The notes under the pieces are model-generated. The model was not told where the DNA came from, searched no databases, and was given only the letters and a program-made list of their open reading frames with translations. A DNA stretch of 64,000 nucleotides from NCBI RefSeq assembly GCF_025567465.1, contig NZ_JAOQKI010000002.1, positions 171,550 to 235,549 of the forward strand, in the 5' to 3' direction. Positions within the stretch are counted from its first letter, which is position 1. Each line of letters begins with the position of its first letter. Below, in pieces: positions 47,050 through 57,684 of the stretch. This DNA is from Roseburia_C amylophila (GTDB lineage: Bacteria; Bacillota; Clostridia; Lachnospirales; Lachnospiraceae). A program made the translations under genes and the position numbers.

Positions 47050-47077
47050 ATTATATACAATAAATGGCATTTTTCAA
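47050..47077 (-). promoter_or_regulatory. Predicted promoter of mreB/mbl-flhO-flhP
   Basis: On the minus strand TTGAAA (47077-47072) and TATAAT (47055-47050) are 16 bp apart. The leader would be about 90 nt. It points away from the small RNA promoter at 47164. Confidence 0.7.
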
Positions 47078-47163
47078 AGGTTTTTTTCTGTTTTTACTTA
47101 TTTTTAATGAAATCGCAACATCTTCTTAACTTTCTTTTGCTTTCTAATTGTCTTAACTTTTTG

Positions 47164-47193
47164 TTCACATAATAGTCACAGGTCTTCTATAAT
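47164..47193 (+). promoter_or_regulatory. Predicted promoter of a small RNA
   Basis: TTCACA (47164-47169) and a perfect TATAAT (47188-47193) are 18 bp apart. No open reading frame of note follows before the terminator at 47317. Confidence 0.7.
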
Positions 47194-47199
47194 ATCATT

Positions 47200-47317
47200 T
47201 ATGTACTAGCTATTAAGCTAATATAATTTTTCATAACTCAGCCCTTCGGATGTCCCTCGGGATGTCCGGAGGGTACTCCCCAAGATTGTAACTGCTGAAT
47301 GTTTCAGCAGTTTTTTT
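47200..47317 (+). ncRNA. Predicted small RNA of about 115 nt
   Basis: Bounded by a good promoter and a strong terminator. The transcript would hold three hairpins: TAGCT/AGCTA around ATTA, a 15-bp stem from CCCTTCGGATGTCCC with GGGATGTCCGGAGGG (all pairs form if G-U is allowed), and the terminator stem AACTGCTGAA/TTCAGCAGTT. No match to SRP RNA, 6S, tmRNA or a known riboswitch was recognised. This fills most of the 477-bp gap between uvrA and mreB/mbl. Confidence 0.6.
47290..47317 (+). terminator. Rho-independent terminator of the small RNA
   Basis: A 10-bp perfect stem AACTGCTGAA/TTCAGCAGTT, loop TGT, and seven U residues. Confidence 0.9.
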
Positions 47318-47354
47318 GTGCACATAACAGGAACAAAGAATGTGCCTATAGAAA

Positions 47355-47407
47355 ATAGCACCTGCCGAACCCGCCACTGGCAGTTTCTAGCAGATGCCAT
47401 TTTTCAT
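47355..47407 (-). terminator. Terminator of uvrBA (bidirectional shape)
   Basis: On the minus strand AAAATGGCATCTGC pairs with GCAGGTGCTATTTT (G-U pairs allowed) around an inner CTGCC/GGCAG stem, and UUUUCU ends the stem. It lies 24 bp after the uvrA stop. Confidence 0.7.
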
Positions 47408-47430
47408 TGTCTTATACTTATCCGGTATTA

Positions 47431-50265
47431 CTATTCCAGATATTTCTTTACATATTGTCCGGTATAGGATTCCGGTACTTTGGCAATCTCTTCCGGCGTT
47501 CCCTGGGCAACCACAGTTCCGCCACCGTCTCCGCCTTCCGGCCCCATATCAATAATATAATCTGCCGTCTTGATTACATCCAGATTATGTTCAATTACAA
47601 CTACTGTATTGCCACCATCAGACAATCTCCTCAGAATTTCAATTAATTTATGGACATCTGCAAAATGAAGTCCTGTTGTCGGCTCATCCAGAATATAAAT
47701 AGTCTTTCCTGTACTGCGTTTGCTTAATTCTGTTGCAAGCTTAATTCTCTGTGCTTCTCCACCAGACAGTTCAGTAGATGGCTGGCCCAGACGGATATAG
47801 GATAAGCCCACATCATAAAGGGTCTGTATCTTTCTTGCAATAGAAGGCACATTCTGAAAGAATTCCAGTGCCTCTTCCACTGTCATATTCAGCACATCAT
47901 AGATACTCTTGCCCTTATATTTTACTTCCAGTGTTTCACGGTTATATCGTTTGCCCTGACACACTTCACACGGAACATATACATCCGGCAGGAAATGCAT
48001 TTCTATCTTAAGAATACCATCGCCGGAGCAGGCTTCGCACCGGCCACCCTTCACATTAAAGCTGAATCTTCCCTTCTGGTATCCTCTTGCCTTGGCATCC
48101 GGAGTGGACGCAAACAAATCTCTTATCATATCAAACACACCGGTATAAGTAGCCGGATTGGAACGGGGTGTTCTTCCGATTGGAGACTGGTCAATATCAA
48201 TTACCTTATCTAACTGTTCCAGACCTTCAATATCATCATGGGCACCCGGAATACACCTTGCCCGGTTTAAATCCCTCGCCAGACGTTTATAGAGAATTTC
48301 ATTGGTCAGTGAACTCTTTCCGGAGCCGGACACTCCGGTAATGCAGGTCATAATACCCAGTGGAATCTTCACATCAATATTCTTCAGGTTATTCTCTCTT
48401 GCACCCTTTACAGTAATGAATCCGGTTGGTTTCCGTCTTTCTTTCGGTACCGGAATCTTGATTCTTCCGCTTAAATAAGCACCGGTGATAGAGTTCTTAT
48501 TTTTCATAATCTCTTCTGCTGTTCCGGTAGCAATGACTTCTCCGCCATGTTCACCGGCTCCCGGTCCGATATCCACAATATAATCCGCTGCACGCATAGT
48601 ATCTTCATCATGTTCTACTACAATCAGTGTATTTCCAAGGTCTTTTAACCCCTTTAAAGAATTCAAAAGTTTATCATTATCCCGCTGATGCAGACCGATA
48701 CTAGGCTCGTCCAGAATATAAGCCACGCCTACAAGTCCGGAACCAATCTGGGTTGCAAGTCTGATTCGCTGTGCTTCTCCACCGGATAAGCTTCCGGTTG
48801 CGCGGGACAGTGACAGATAATCCAGTCCCACATCCATCAAAAAGCCTACACGCGCCCGGATTTCCTTTAAGACCTGGTCACCAATCAGATGCTGTTGTTC
48901 CGTCAGTTCCATTTCTTTTAAATAGGCATCCAGATTACGGATGGACATTGCTGTTATCTCATATATATTTTTACCGGAAACCGTTACTGCCAGTGACTCC
49001 TTCTTCAACCTCTGTCCGCCACAGCATTTACACGGTGTAATCCGCATAAACTCCTCATACTGCTGTTTCATGGTATCAGAGCCGGTCTCACGATAGCGGC
49101 GTTCCACATTTTTAATCAGTCCTTCAAAGGCAATGTCATATACACCTTCCCCACGCTGACCTTTATAATATACCTTTACAGTCCTTCCATTGGTTCCATG
49201 AATCAGCATATTCCGGACTTCTGCCGGCAATTCCTTATATGGTGTATCAAGACTGAAGCCATATTCCTCAGAAAGTGCCTTAAGGATTGCATAAGTAAAA
49301 CTCTTCTTATCGGTAGAGGACTGCCAGCCCATCACCTGAATTGCTCCCTCTGCAAGGCTCAATCTCTTATCCGGTATCATCAGTTCTTCATCAAATTCCA
49401 TCTTGTAACCCAGTCCAAAACATTCCGGGCAGGCGCCAAACGGATTGTTAAAGGAAAAGCTTCTCGGTTCGATTTCATCAATACTGATTCCACAATCCGG
49501 ACAGGAAAAGCTCTGGGAAAACTGCATGGTCTCTCCATCAATGATATCCACCATCAGAAGTCCGTTTGAAAGTTCTAACACATTTTCAATAGAATCCGTC
49601 AGACGCTTTTCAATACCTTCCTTTACCACCAGACGATCCACTACGATTTCGATATTATGTTTCTTGTTCTTATCCAGCTTTATCTCTTCCGTCAGTTCAT
49701 AGGTATTTCCGTCCACCTGTACTCTCACATAGCCGCTTCGCTTTGCCTGTTCAAAGAGCTTCTGGTGTTCACCCTTTCTTCCACGGACTACCGGTGCTAA
49801 AAGCTGTATCCTGGTACGCTCCGGCAGCTTCATAATCTGGTCTACCATCTGGTCTACGGTCTGTTTCTTAATCTCCTTGCCGCAGTTCGGACAGTGCGGA
49901 ATTCCAATCCGCGCATAGAGCAGACGGAAATAATCATAAATCTCCGTTACCGTTCCTACAGTAGATCTCGGGTTACGGTTTGTGGATTTCTGGTCAATGG
50001 AAATTGCCGGAGACAAACCTTCTATTTTCTCTACATTCGGTTTCTCCATCTGTCCTAAGAACTGCCTTGCATAAGATGACAGACTCTCCATATAACGCCG
50101 CTGTCCCTCTGCATAAATCGTATCAAATGCCAGTGAGGATTTACCGGAGCCGCTGAGTCCTGTCAGTACCACAAATTCATCTCTTGGTATATCCACATCA
50201 ATATGCTTCAAATTATGTTCGCTTGCACCACGAATCCTGATATATTTTCTCTCTTTCTTTGCCAC
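47431..50265 (-). CDS. uvrA: Excinuclease ABC subunit A
   Basis: 944 residues, the usual size. Two ATPase modules: Walker [13 protein letters not shown] and [12 protein letters not shown], signatures [15 protein letters not shown] and [15 protein letters not shown]; zinc-binding [14 protein letters not shown]...CEVCQGKRY. It recognises DNA lesions with UvrB in nucleotide excision repair. It follows uvrB by 22 bp in one operon. Confidence 0.98.
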   Translation of the reverse strand: MAKKERKYIRIRGASEHNLKHIDVDIPRDEFVVLTGLSGSGKSSLAFDTIYAEGQRRYMESLSSYARQFLGQMEKPNVEKIEGLSPAISIDQKSTNRNPRSTVGTVTEIYDYFRLLYARIGIPHCPNCGKEIKKQTVDQMVDQIMKLPERTRIQLLAPVVRGRKGEHQKLFEQAKRSGYVRVQVDGNTYELTEEIKLDKNKKHNIEIVVDRLVVKEGIEKRLTDSIENVLELSNGLLMVDIIDGETMQFSQSFSCPDCGISIDEIEPRSFSFNNPFGACPECFGLGYKMEFDEELMIPDKRLSLAEGAIQVMGWQSSTDKKSFTYAILKALSEEYGFSLDTPYKELPAEVRNMLIHGTNGRTVKVYYKGQRGEGVYDIAFEGLIKNVERRYRETGSDTMKQQYEEFMRITPCKCCGGQRLKKESLAVTVSGKNIYEITAMSIRNLDAYLKEMELTEQQHLIGDQVLKEIRARVGFLMDVGLDYLSLSRATGSLSGGEAQRIRLATQIGSGLVGVAYILDEPSIGLHQRDNDKLLNSLKGLKDLGNTLIVVEHDEDTMRAADYIVDIGPGAGEHGGEVIATGTAEEIMKNKNSITGAYLSGRIKIPVPKERRKPTGFITVKGARENNLKNIDVKIPLGIMTCITGVSGSGKSSLTNEILYKRLARDLNRARCIPGAHDDIEGLEQLDKVIDIDQSPIGRTPRSNPATYTGVFDMIRDLFASTPDAKARGYQKGRFSFNVKGGRCEACSGDGILKIEMHFLPDVYVPCEVCQGKRYNRETLEVKYKGKSIYDVLNMTVEEALEFFQNVPSIARKIQTLYDVGLSYIRLGQPSTELSGGEAQRIKLATELSKRSTGKTIYILDEPTTGLHFADVHKLIEILRRLSDGGNTVVVIEHNLDVIKTADYIIDMGPEGGDGGGTVVAQGTPEEIAKVPESYTGQYVKKYLE

Positions 50266-50287
50266 TTTTTCTTCCTCTTTCTCTACC

Positions 50288-52270
50288 TTACAAATCGCGA
50301 AGCATCTTCTTTAACTCAATTAACTTATCACGATATTCTGCCGCAGCCTCAAAGTTCAACTCTGCAGCAGCATGGTTCATCTTCTTCTGAATATCTGCAA
50401 TCAGCTTCTCCAATTCCTTCTTATCCATGGATTCCGGATCTTTCTTGAATTCCATTTCATTCTTGGCTACCTTCTTAGAAATACTGATTAACTCACGGAC
50501 AGATTTCTGAATGGTAGTCGGCGTAATGCCATGCTCTTCATTGTATTTCTGCTGAATCTCACGGCGGCGCTTTGTCTCATCAATCGCAACCCGCATGGAG
50601 TCTGTAATCTTATCTGCATACATGATAACATGACCTTCACTGTTTCTTGCCGCTCGTCCGATAGTCTGAATCAGCGAAGTCTCGGAACGCAAGAAACCTT
50701 CCTTGTCCGCATCAATAATTGCCACTAATGTAATTTCCGGTATATCAAGTCCTTCCCGCAAAAGGTTAATTCCCACCAGCACATCAAATACATCCAGCCG
50801 CAAATCCCGGATAATCTCTGCCCTTTCCAAAGTATCAATATCCGAATGCAGGTATTTCACACGAATACCCACTTCACGCATATATTCTGTCAAATCTTCT
50901 GCCATTTTCTTGGTCAGTGTCGTTACCAGCACCTTATGTCCTGCCGCAGTCTCTTTATTGACCTCTCCAATCAAATCGTCAATCTGGCCTTCTACCGGAC
51001 GCACTTCCACGTCAGGGTCTAAAAGTCCTGTCGGTCTGATAATCTGCTCTACCCGTAAAAGTTCATGTTCTTCTTCATAATCATTTGGCGTTGCAGATAC
51101 AAACAGCATCTGGTCTATCTGGCTTTCAAACTCTTCGAAATTCATTGGACGGTTGTCTTTTGCCGAAGGCAGACGGAAGCCATAATCCACAAGCGTTGTC
51201 TTTCTGGACTGGTCTCCCGCATACATTCCACGAATCTGCGGAATCGTAATATGGGACTCATCTACCATAATCAGGAAGTCATCCGGGAAATAATCAATCA
51301 GTGTTAACGGTCTCGAACCTGCCGGCTGTCCGGATAAATGTCTGGAATAGTTTTCAATTCCACTACAGAAGCCTGTCTCTTTTAACATTTCAATATCAAA
51401 ATTCGTCCGCTCGGCAATCCGCTGTGCCTCTAAGAGCTTATCTTCCCCCTTAAAGTATTTCACACGCTCTTCCAGCTCTGCTTCAATGGTATCGCATGCC
51501 CGCAGGATTTTCTCTCTTGGCACTACATAATGTGATGCCGGAAAAATACTGATATGATTCAGACTATTCTTAATCTCGCCGGTCAATACATCGATTTCTG
51601 TAATCCGGTCTATTTCATCGCCAAAGAATTCTACCCGGATAGCAGTCTCTCCACGGTCTGCCGGAAAGATTTCCAAAACGTCTCCCCGTACCCGGAAGGT
51701 GCCTCGCTGGAAATCCATATCATTTCTTGTATATTGTATATCAATTAACTGCCGGATAACATCATCACGATCCCGTTCCATGCCCGGCCGCAGAGATACC
51801 ATCATCTTCTGGAAGTTCTCTGGTTCACCCAGTCCATAGATACAGGATACACTGGAAACGACAATAACATCCCGCCGTTCCGTCAATGCTGCTGTAGCAG
51901 ACAGACGCAGTTTATCAATCTCATCATTCACAGAAGAATCCTTTGCGATATAAGTATCCGTGGATGGCACATATGCCTCCGGCTGGTAGTAATCGTAATA
52001 GGAGACAAAGTACTCTACTGCATTTTCGGGGAAAAATTCCTTGAATTCTCCATAGAGCTGCGCCGCCAGTGTCTTATTATGTGAAATAATCAATGTCGGT
52101 TTATTCATCTGGGCAATGACATTTGCCATGGTAAATGTCTTACCGGAACCGGTTACACCCAGTAGTGTTTCAAACTGATTGCCCTCTTTAAATCCCTTCA
52201 CCAGCTTCTCAATTGCCTGCGGCTGGTCACCGGTGGGTTGATATTTGGAAACTAATTTAAAATGATCCAC
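50288..52270 (-). CDS. uvrB: Excinuclease ABC subunit B
   Basis: 660 residues from a GTG at 52270 with GGAG about 7 bases upstream. Walker [15 protein letters not shown], the beta-hairpin region [18 protein letters not shown], helicase motif [19 protein letters not shown] and a C-terminal UVR motif ([21 protein letters not shown]...). It holds the lesion for UvrC. A minus-strand extended -10 (TGCTATAAT) near 52330 is the likely start of the uvrBA transcript. Confidence 0.98.
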   Translation of the reverse strand: MDHFKLVSKYQPTGDQPQAIEKLVKGFKEGNQFETLLGVTGSGKTFTMANVIAQMNKPTLIISHNKTLAAQLYGEFKEFFPENAVEYFVSYYDYYQPEAYVPSTDTYIAKDSSVNDEIDKLRLSATAALTERRDVIVVSSVSCIYGLGEPENFQKMMVSLRPGMERDRDDVIRQLIDIQYTRNDMDFQRGTFRVRGDVLEIFPADRGETAIRVEFFGDEIDRITEIDVLTGEIKNSLNHISIFPASHYVVPREKILRACDTIEAELEERVKYFKGEDKLLEAQRIAERTNFDIEMLKETGFCSGIENYSRHLSGQPAGSRPLTLIDYFPDDFLIMVDESHITIPQIRGMYAGDQSRKTTLVDYGFRLPSAKDNRPMNFEEFESQIDQMLFVSATPNDYEEEHELLRVEQIIRPTGLLDPDVEVRPVEGQIDDLIGEVNKETAAGHKVLVTTLTKKMAEDLTEYMREVGIRVKYLHSDIDTLERAEIIRDLRLDVFDVLVGINLLREGLDIPEITLVAIIDADKEGFLRSETSLIQTIGRAARNSEGHVIMYADKITDSMRVAIDETKRRREIQQKYNEEHGITPTTIQKSVRELISISKKVAKNEMEFKKDPESMDKKELEKLIADIQKKMNHAAAELNFEAAAEYRDKLIELKKMLRDL

Positions 52271-52326
52271 TCAATTTCTCCTCTGTTCATTTACTCTTCC
52301 TTTAGTATTACCACGTTTCTCCGCTC

Positions 52327-52335
52327 ATTATAGCA
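52327..52335 (-). promoter_or_regulatory. Predicted extended -10 of uvrBA
   Basis: Minus-strand TGCTATAAT (TGn plus consensus -10) about 60 bp before uvrB. A convincing -35 was not seen; its position would fall in or near the terminator of the flavodiiron gene. Confidence 0.5.
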
Positions 52336-52343
52336 CCCCATAG

Positions 52344-52390
52344 CAAAAAAGTACAGAACAAAACCGAATGTTTGTTCTGTACTTATTTTT
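52344..52390. terminator. Bidirectional terminator between the flavodiiron gene and uvrB
   Basis: A perfect 14-bp stem AAGTACAGAACAAA/TTTGTTCTGTACTT with an 8-base loop. U-runs follow on both strands; on the minus strand it ends the flavodiiron gene, about 60 bp after its stop. Confidence 0.9.
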
Positions 52391-52443
52391 ACTCTGTTCG
52401 TTTTTATTTTATTTCATTTTCTCTTCTGATAACTTCCAGTGCT

Positions 52444-53643
52444 TTAGAAATCTTTCTTAATCTCTGCCACCAGCTCATCCAGCTGTTCCAGCTGTTCGTT
52501 CTTTAATGAAGATTTAATACTTACCTTTGGTTCAATAATCTTCATATCTTTCATTTCTGTGATCTTATCTGCCATCTGTTTTCCAGCTGTTGCTGCCCAG
52601 GTACCATTATCCAGAACCGCAACGGTACGCTTCTGAACTGCAAGTGCTTTCATGTCATTTAAGAAATTCTCCATAACCGGATATACATTTCCATTATAGG
52701 TTGGCGCTGCCAGTACAATATGACTGCAGCGGAATGCTTCTGAAATCAAAGTGGAAACATGTGTATTGGATACATCATATACCGCAATATTGTGAATGCC
52801 TGCTTCTGCCAGCTTTGCTGCGAATATATTTGCAAGATTTTCTGTATTTCCATACATGGACGCATAAGCAATCATAACTGCCTTCTCTTCCGGCTCATAG
52901 CTGCTCCATGTATTGTATTTATCCAGAATGTAACCAAGATTGGAACGCCAGATTGGGCCATGCAGTGGACAGATAATGGAAATATCAAGTCCTGCTGCCT
53001 TCTTCAAGGTTGTCTGAACCGGTCCGCCGTATTTTCCAACAATATTGGTATAATAACGTCTTGCGTCATCCAGCCAGTCGCGGTCGAAATCAATTTCATC
53101 ATTAAAAATATTTCCGTTCAATGCACCGAAGGTTCCGAATGCATCTGCTGAAAATAATACTTTGTCCGTTTCATCATATGTTACCATTACTTCCGGCCAG
53201 TGTACCATCGGTGCCATCACAAAGTGAAGGGTATGTTTTCCGGTATTTAATGTCTCGCCCTCTTTCACAGTAACGGAACGTTCTGCAATATCAAAGGTAT
53301 AGAACTGCTGTATCATGCCAAAGGTCTTGGCATTTCCCACAACCTTTACTTCCGGATATTGTCTTACGATTTCTTCGATTAAAGCACAGTGATCCGGTTC
53401 CATATGGTTTACAATCATGTAATCCAGATTTCTTCCATCCAGTGCAAATGCCAGATTTTCTAAAAACTGTCCTGCAATGGAACGGTCTACGGTATCTAAC
53501 AATACTGTTTTTTCATCCTTTAAAAGATAGGAATTATAGGATACCCCTCTTGGAATCGGGAATATGTTTTCAAATAAAGCAAGTCTTCTGTCACTTCCAC
53601 CAATCCAGATGATATCTTCTGTTACTTTTCTTGTGCAATGCAT
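52444..53643 (-). CDS. Flavodiiron protein (A-type flavoprotein, FprA-like)
   Basis: 399 residues. An N-terminal metallo-beta-lactamase domain with the di-iron motif H80-x-E82-x-D84-H85 and a later H-x-E/D set (FVMAPMVHWPEVMVTY, CPLHGPIW), then a flavodoxin domain starting AMIAYASMYGNTENLANIF. Such enzymes reduce O2 or NO in anaerobes. Monocistronic, with AAAGGAGG 6 bases before the ATG and a terminator after it. Confidence 0.95.
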   Translation of the reverse strand: MHCTRKVTEDIIWIGGSDRRLALFENIFPIPRGVSYNSYLLKDEKTVLLDTVDRSIAGQFLENLAFALDGRNLDYMIVNHMEPDHCALIEEIVRQYPEVKVVGNAKTFGMIQQFYTFDIAERSVTVKEGETLNTGKHTLHFVMAPMVHWPEVMVTYDETDKVLFSADAFGTFGALNGNIFNDEIDFDRDWLDDARRYYTNIVGKYGGPVQTTLKKAAGLDISIICPLHGPIWRSNLGYILDKYNTWSSYEPEEKAVMIAYASMYGNTENLANIFAAKLAEAGIHNIAVYDVSNTHVSTLISEAFRCSHIVLAAPTYNGNVYPVMENFLNDMKALAVQKRTVAVLDNGTWAATAGKQMADKITEMKDMKIIEPKVSIKSSLKNEQLEQLDELVAEIKKDF

Positions 53644-53729
53644 CTATTTTCCTCCTTTTGCCATATTTGCTGTTATAATGTAATGCAATTTAATTATTAT
53701 AAGTCGATTTAATTTTTGTGCTTTTATTC

Positions 53730-56300
53730 TTAAGCTTTTCTTCCGCAGCACTGTTTGTATTTCTTACCACTTCCGCATGGGCACGGATCATTCGGGTAAA
53801 CCTTTGCTGCCGCACGTTTCTTCGGCACGCCCTGTGCTGTTTCATCCTTATTGGTTCCGGTTACTTTTGCAACCTGCTCTCTTTCTACCTTCTGCTCTAC
53901 TCTGACATGGAATAACAGACGTACGGTATCTTCCTGAATACTGTTAATCATCTCTTCGAACATGTCATAACCGCTCATCTTATACTCCACCAGCGGGTCT
54001 CTCTGGCCATAAGCCTGTAAACCGATACCCTGACGTAACTGATCCATATCATCAATATGATCCATCCACTTACGGTCAATGACTTTCAGTAAGATAACGC
54101 GCTCTAATTCACGGACAGCCTCCGGCTCTGGGAACTCAGCTTCCTTCTCCTCATAGAGTTTTACAGCCTGTTCTTTTAAAGCATGTTTTAATTTCTTCTG
54201 ATCCTTATATTCTTTTGCCTGTTCCGGTGTCACCTGCTGAAGTGGAATAATTGGGATCAGCAACTGGTTCAGTTCATTAATATCCCATTCTTCCGCTGGT
54301 AAATCCGGTGAAATACAGGTATCTACTGTATTTTCCACTCTGTCGGTAATCATCTTATAGATAACATCACGCATACTCTCGCCATTCAATACACGGAGAC
54401 GCTCTGCATATATAATCTCTCTCTGGTCATTCATAACCTGATCATACTCCAACAGATTCTTACGAATTCCAAAGTTATTTCCCTCAATCTTCTTCTGTGC
54501 CTTTTCAATTGCACTGGTCAGCATCTTATGCTGAATCTGCTCACCTTCCGGCACACCCAAAGCATTAAACATGCCAAGCAGCTTCTCTGAACCAAACAGA
54601 CGCATCAAATCATCTTCCAGTGAAATGAAGAACTGGGATTCTCCCGGGTCTCCCTGACGACCGGAACGTCCTCGCAGCTGGTTATCAATACGTCTGGATT
54701 CATGACGCTCAGTACCGATGATTTTCAGACCGCCGGCTTCCTTTGCTTCATCATCCAGCTTAATATCAGTACCACGACCAGCCATGTTGGTTGCGATGGT
54801 AACCGCACCATGTACACCGGCCTGTGCTACAATTTCAGCCTCTAACTCATGGAATTTTGCATTCAAGACTTTGTGTGGTATACCACGCTTATTCAACATG
54901 GAGCTTACCAGCTCAGAAGTATCGATATTGATGGTACCAACCAGAACCGGCTGTCCTTTCTTGTATGCTTCTTCTACTTCATCCACAACAGCATGGAATT
55001 TTTCTTTCTTGGTCTTATAAACAGCATCCTCTTTATCCACACGGATAACCGGTCTGTTGGTAGGAATCTCGATAACGTCCATTCCATAGATGTCACGGAA
55101 CTCTTTTTCCTCTGTCAAAGCGGTACCGGTCATACCTGCTTTCTTATCATACTTATTGAAGAAGTTCTGGAATGTAATATTGGCAAGGGTCTTGCTCTCA
55201 CGTTTTACTTTTACATGCTCTTTTGCTTCAATTGCCTGATGTAATCCATCAGAATAACGCCGGCCCGGCATAATACGTCCGGTAAATTCATCTACGATTA
55301 ATACCTGATCATCTTTTACCACATAATCCTGATCACGGAACATCAGATTGTGTGCACGCAGTGCTAAAATGATATTATGCTGAATCTCAAGATTATCCGG
55401 ATCTGCAAGGTTATCAATGTGGAAAAACTGTTCTACCTTCTTTACACCTTCTAATGTCAGATTGACTACTTTATCCTTCTCATTTACCACGAAGTCTCCA
55501 TCTTCTTCGATTTCCACTCCCATGATAGCATCCATCTTGGTGTATTCCTTCTGATCTTCACCACGTTTCATCTGTCTTGCCAGAATATCGCATGCCTCAT
55601 AAATGCTGGTGGATTTGCCACTCTGTCCTGAAATGATAAGTGGTGTTCTTGCCTCGTCAATCAACACAGAATCGACCTCATCGATAATTGCAAAATGAAG
55701 CCCACGCTGTACTAACTGTTCCTTGTAAATCACCATGTTATCGCGCAGGTAATCGAATCCCAATTCATTATTGGTAATATAAGTAATGTCACAGTTATAT
55801 GCATCCTGACGTTCCTTAGTGTCCATGCCGTTAAACACAACGCCAACAGTCAGTCCTAAGAATTCATGAACCTGTCCCATCCACTCAGCATCACGTTTTG
55901 CCAGATATTCGTTGACAGTTACAACATGTACGCCCTTTCCTTCCAATGCATTTAAGTATGCCGGCAGGGTAGATACCAATGTTTTTCCTTCACCGGTCTT
56001 CATCTCAGCGATACGTCCCTGATGCAGGATAATACCACCAATCAGCTGAACACGGTAATGTTCCATTCCAAGCACTCTCTTTGCTGCCTCACGAACGGTT
56101 GCATATGCTTCCGGAAGCAGATCGTCCAGTGTCTCACCATCGGCAAGTCTCTTTTTGAACTCTTTTGTCTTATCCTTTAACTGCTCATCAGTCAGTTCCT
56201 GCATGGCAGGCCGATAAGACTCTATCTTATCTATAAGCGGATAAATTCTTTTTAATTCTCTTTCGCTATGTGTTCCAAAGATTTTTTCTATTGCTTTCAT
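53730..56300 (-). CDS. secA: Preprotein translocase ATPase SecA
   Basis: 856 residues: nucleotide-binding [38 protein letters not shown], and the NBD2 motif [10 protein letters not shown]. The C-terminus carries the zinc SEC-C motif [13 protein letters not shown]. It drives Sec secretion. Own promoter 43-71 bp upstream; no clear terminator was seen in the 86 bp to the flavodiiron gene. Confidence 0.98.
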   Translation of the reverse strand: MKAIEKIFGTHSERELKRIYPLIDKIESYRPAMQELTDEQLKDKTKEFKKRLADGETLDDLLPEAYATVREAAKRVLGMEHYRVQLIGGIILHQGRIAEMKTGEGKTLVSTLPAYLNALEGKGVHVVTVNEYLAKRDAEWMGQVHEFLGLTVGVVFNGMDTKERQDAYNCDITYITNNELGFDYLRDNMVIYKEQLVQRGLHFAIIDEVDSVLIDEARTPLIISGQSGKSTSIYEACDILARQMKRGEDQKEYTKMDAIMGVEIEEDGDFVVNEKDKVVNLTLEGVKKVEQFFHIDNLADPDNLEIQHNIILALRAHNLMFRDQDYVVKDDQVLIVDEFTGRIMPGRRYSDGLHQAIEAKEHVKVKRESKTLANITFQNFFNKYDKKAGMTGTALTEEKEFRDIYGMDVIEIPTNRPVIRVDKEDAVYKTKKEKFHAVVDEVEEAYKKGQPVLVGTINIDTSELVSSMLNKRGIPHKVLNAKFHELEAEIVAQAGVHGAVTIATNMAGRGTDIKLDDEAKEAGGLKIIGTERHESRRIDNQLRGRSGRQGDPGESQFFISLEDDLMRLFGSEKLLGMFNALGVPEGEQIQHKMLTSAIEKAQKKIEGNNFGIRKNLLEYDQVMNDQREIIYAERLRVLNGESMRDVIYKMITDRVENTVDTCISPDLPAEEWDINELNQLLIPIIPLQQVTPEQAKEYKDQKKLKHALKEQAVKLYEEKEAEFPEPEAVRELERVILLKVIDRKWMDHIDDMDQLRQGIGLQAYGQRDPLVEYKMSGYDMFEEMINSIQEDTVRLLFHVRVEQKVEREQVAKVTGTNKDETAQGVPKKRAAAKVYPNDPCPCGSGKKYKQCCGRKA

Positions 56301-56342
56301 ATAATGCTCCTATCCATAATTTTGCTTACGCAACTATGAAAT

Positions 56343-56371
56343 ATTGTACCACTATCTGCCTTTCTTCACAA
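56343..56371 (-). promoter_or_regulatory. Predicted promoter of secA
   Basis: On the minus strand TTGTGA (56371-56366) and TACAAT (56348-56343) are 17 bp apart. The leader is about 36 nt and contains GGAG before the ATG. Confidence 0.7.
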
Positions 56372-56414
56372 TATCTAATCCAATGAACGTTTTATAAACT
56401 TTTTGTTAAATCAG

Positions 56415-56442
56415 TGGACTTTTTACAAACAGATGCTATAAT
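56415..56442 (+). promoter_or_regulatory. Predicted promoter in front of the giant palindrome
   Basis: TGGACT (56415-56420) and a perfect TATAAT (56437-56442) are 16 bp apart. Transcription should start near 56449, about 8 bases before the inverted repeat begins, so the RNA 5' end would lie next to the base of the long stem. Confidence 0.6.
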
Positions 56443-56456
56443 AGGCAAAGATTGAA

Positions 56457-56976
56457 CAGGCGATTGCAAAATGGAAAAACAGAATAAGATATTTTTATAG
56501 GTGAAAGACTTCACTTCTTTTTAATGGATATGAAATATCCCGTAATTCTTAGCACTTTATTTTTCTTGATTGCAGACTGTCTTTCCGGTTGCTTTGACAT
56601 AGGATTCCAGAACTGTCCGCCGGTTGCGGATGCGACGTCAAAACCGCAAGGGGCACTAGGAATTTCGATAAACTCATGATTACGTCCGGCAACCGGTGTA
56701 TATTCACATCCATGTTCAGATACACCTCACTGGCACATCCCTGTGCCAGTGTTGCCGGTTGCCAGTGAAATTCCAAGTGCCCCTAGCAGCTTTGCCAAGG
56801 TATCCGCACTCCGGCGGACAATTCTGGAATCATTGTCAAACATTGGAAAGGCAGTCGATATAACAGAAAGAAAAATAAAGTGCTTAGAGTTACAATATTT
56901 CATATCTGAAAAGAAGAGGAGCCTTTCACCTCATAAAAAATATGTCATACACTATTTTTCATTTTGCAATCGCCTG
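56457..56976 (+). repeat. Giant imperfect palindrome, family member 1 (520 bp); possible structured RNA leader
   Basis: Nearly the whole span is an inverted repeat. The ends pair as CAGGCGATTGCAAAATG with CATTTTGCAATCGCCTG; further inside GATATGAAATAT, AGCACTTTATTTTT, ACTGTCTTTCC and GATTCCAGAA arms meet matching right arms. The tip (56686-56758) is branched: CCGGCAAC/GTTGCCGG encloses two hairpins GGTGTAT/ATACACC and CACTGGCACA/TGTGCCAGTG. A family member with different arms lies at 61115-61567. No protein is supported in it. It fills the gap between secA and the TSCPD gene. Confidence 0.85.
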
Positions 56977-57008
56977 GCAACAAGTCCAGGTATAGAAAGG
57001 AGTTTCTT

Positions 57009-57272
57009 ATGCATTACACATACAAAACCAAAGGAACCTGTTCCACCCAGATCGATTTGGATTTAGAGGGAAATGTTTTAAAACATGTTACCTTTACCAA
57101 CGGATGTAACGGCAACTTAAAGGCTATCTCTTCTTTGGTAGAAGGATTAACGGTAGAAGAAGTAGAAGAAAAATTAAAGGGCATCACCTGTGGATTCAAA
57201 TCCACTTCCTGTGGTGACCAGCTTGCCCAGGCATGCTTAGCAGCCCTTGAAGCGCAGAAAAAAGAATCATAA
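57009..57272 (+). CDS. TSCPD-domain protein (TIGR03905-like)
   Basis: 87 residues from the ATG at 57009, chosen because AAAGGAG stands at 56996-57002. Contains YKTKGTCSTQIDLDLEGN, FTNGCNGNLKAISSLVEGL and FKSTSCGDQLAQACLAAL with three conserved Cys. The TSCPD domain is also found at the end of some ribonucleotide reductases, where Cys residues likely bind metal; the stand-alone protein has no known function. Its transcript may include the whole palindromic element as a leader. Confidence 0.85.
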   Translation: MHYTYKTKGTCSTQIDLDLEGNVLKHVTFTNGCNGNLKAISSLVEGLTVEEVEEKLKGITCGFKSTSCGDQLAQACLAALEAQKKES

Positions 57273-57281
57273 CAGAACAAA

Positions 57282-57403
57282 GAATGTGCCTTGGCACATT
57301 CCCGCGCCTGCGGCGGTCGCTTGCGACATCTACCTTGTACGCTGCAGTGCGCATCCTCGTGGAGCGTTTTTCACTTTACAGGAAAGCAATTCCCTGTAAA
57401 GTG
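57282..57403 (+). repeat. 122-bp structured intergenic repeat, copy 2
   Basis: About 91 percent identical to copy 1 (43659-43780) without gaps. Hairpin one is perfect here (GAATGTGCC/GGCACATTC). In the last stem ACTTTACAGG/CCTGTAAAGT the pair just outside changes from T-A in copy 1 to C-G here, a compensating change. It begins 9 bp after the TSCPD stop. Confidence 0.85.
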
Positions 57404-57404
57404 A

Positions 57405-57450
57405 AAAAGGGCATCATCTAAATTCTCTTAAGATGATGCCCTTTCATACT
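57405..57450. terminator. Terminator of the purine-rich transcript (bidirectional shape)
   Basis: An 11-bp perfect stem GGGCATCATCT/AGATGATGCCC with an 11-base loop. On the minus strand five U residues follow; on the plus strand CUUUCAU follows, so it can also end the TSCPD transcript. Confidence 0.85.
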
Positions 57451-57684
57451 ATTTCGTCCATTGGACTTTTACCTCATTTCGTATATTTCGTCTTCAATCC
57501 CTGAACCCTTCCTCCTGAATCCGTTCGCTTCTGAGTCCTGTTGGACTGGAACCATATCTTTACGTTGCCATTCTGATTCTCCATCCACTTTTCTTTTGTA
57601 TTTACCTCAGGTTTTCCTTCCGATTCTGAATCCATGAACTGAATCTGATTTTATTATTTATTATGTTAGGTTTCATAATATCTG

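Noticed and set aside
56549..56776. A 75-codon frame on the minus strand between secA and the TSCPD gene.
   Set aside because: It lies wholly inside the giant palindrome; both strands are open because of the inverted repeat, and there is no ribosome site.
56301..57008. The element considered as the known raiA RNA motif, because of the nearby secA.
   Set aside because: No raiA/hpf gene is adjacent and I could not match the motif's conserved core; without a covariance search the link is unsupported.
57474..57635. A 53-codon frame on the minus strand containing VKIWFQSNRTQKR, which looks like a homeodomain recognition helix.
   Set aside because: No ribosome site, purine-driven composition and a frame inside a predicted RNA; the resemblance is most likely chance.
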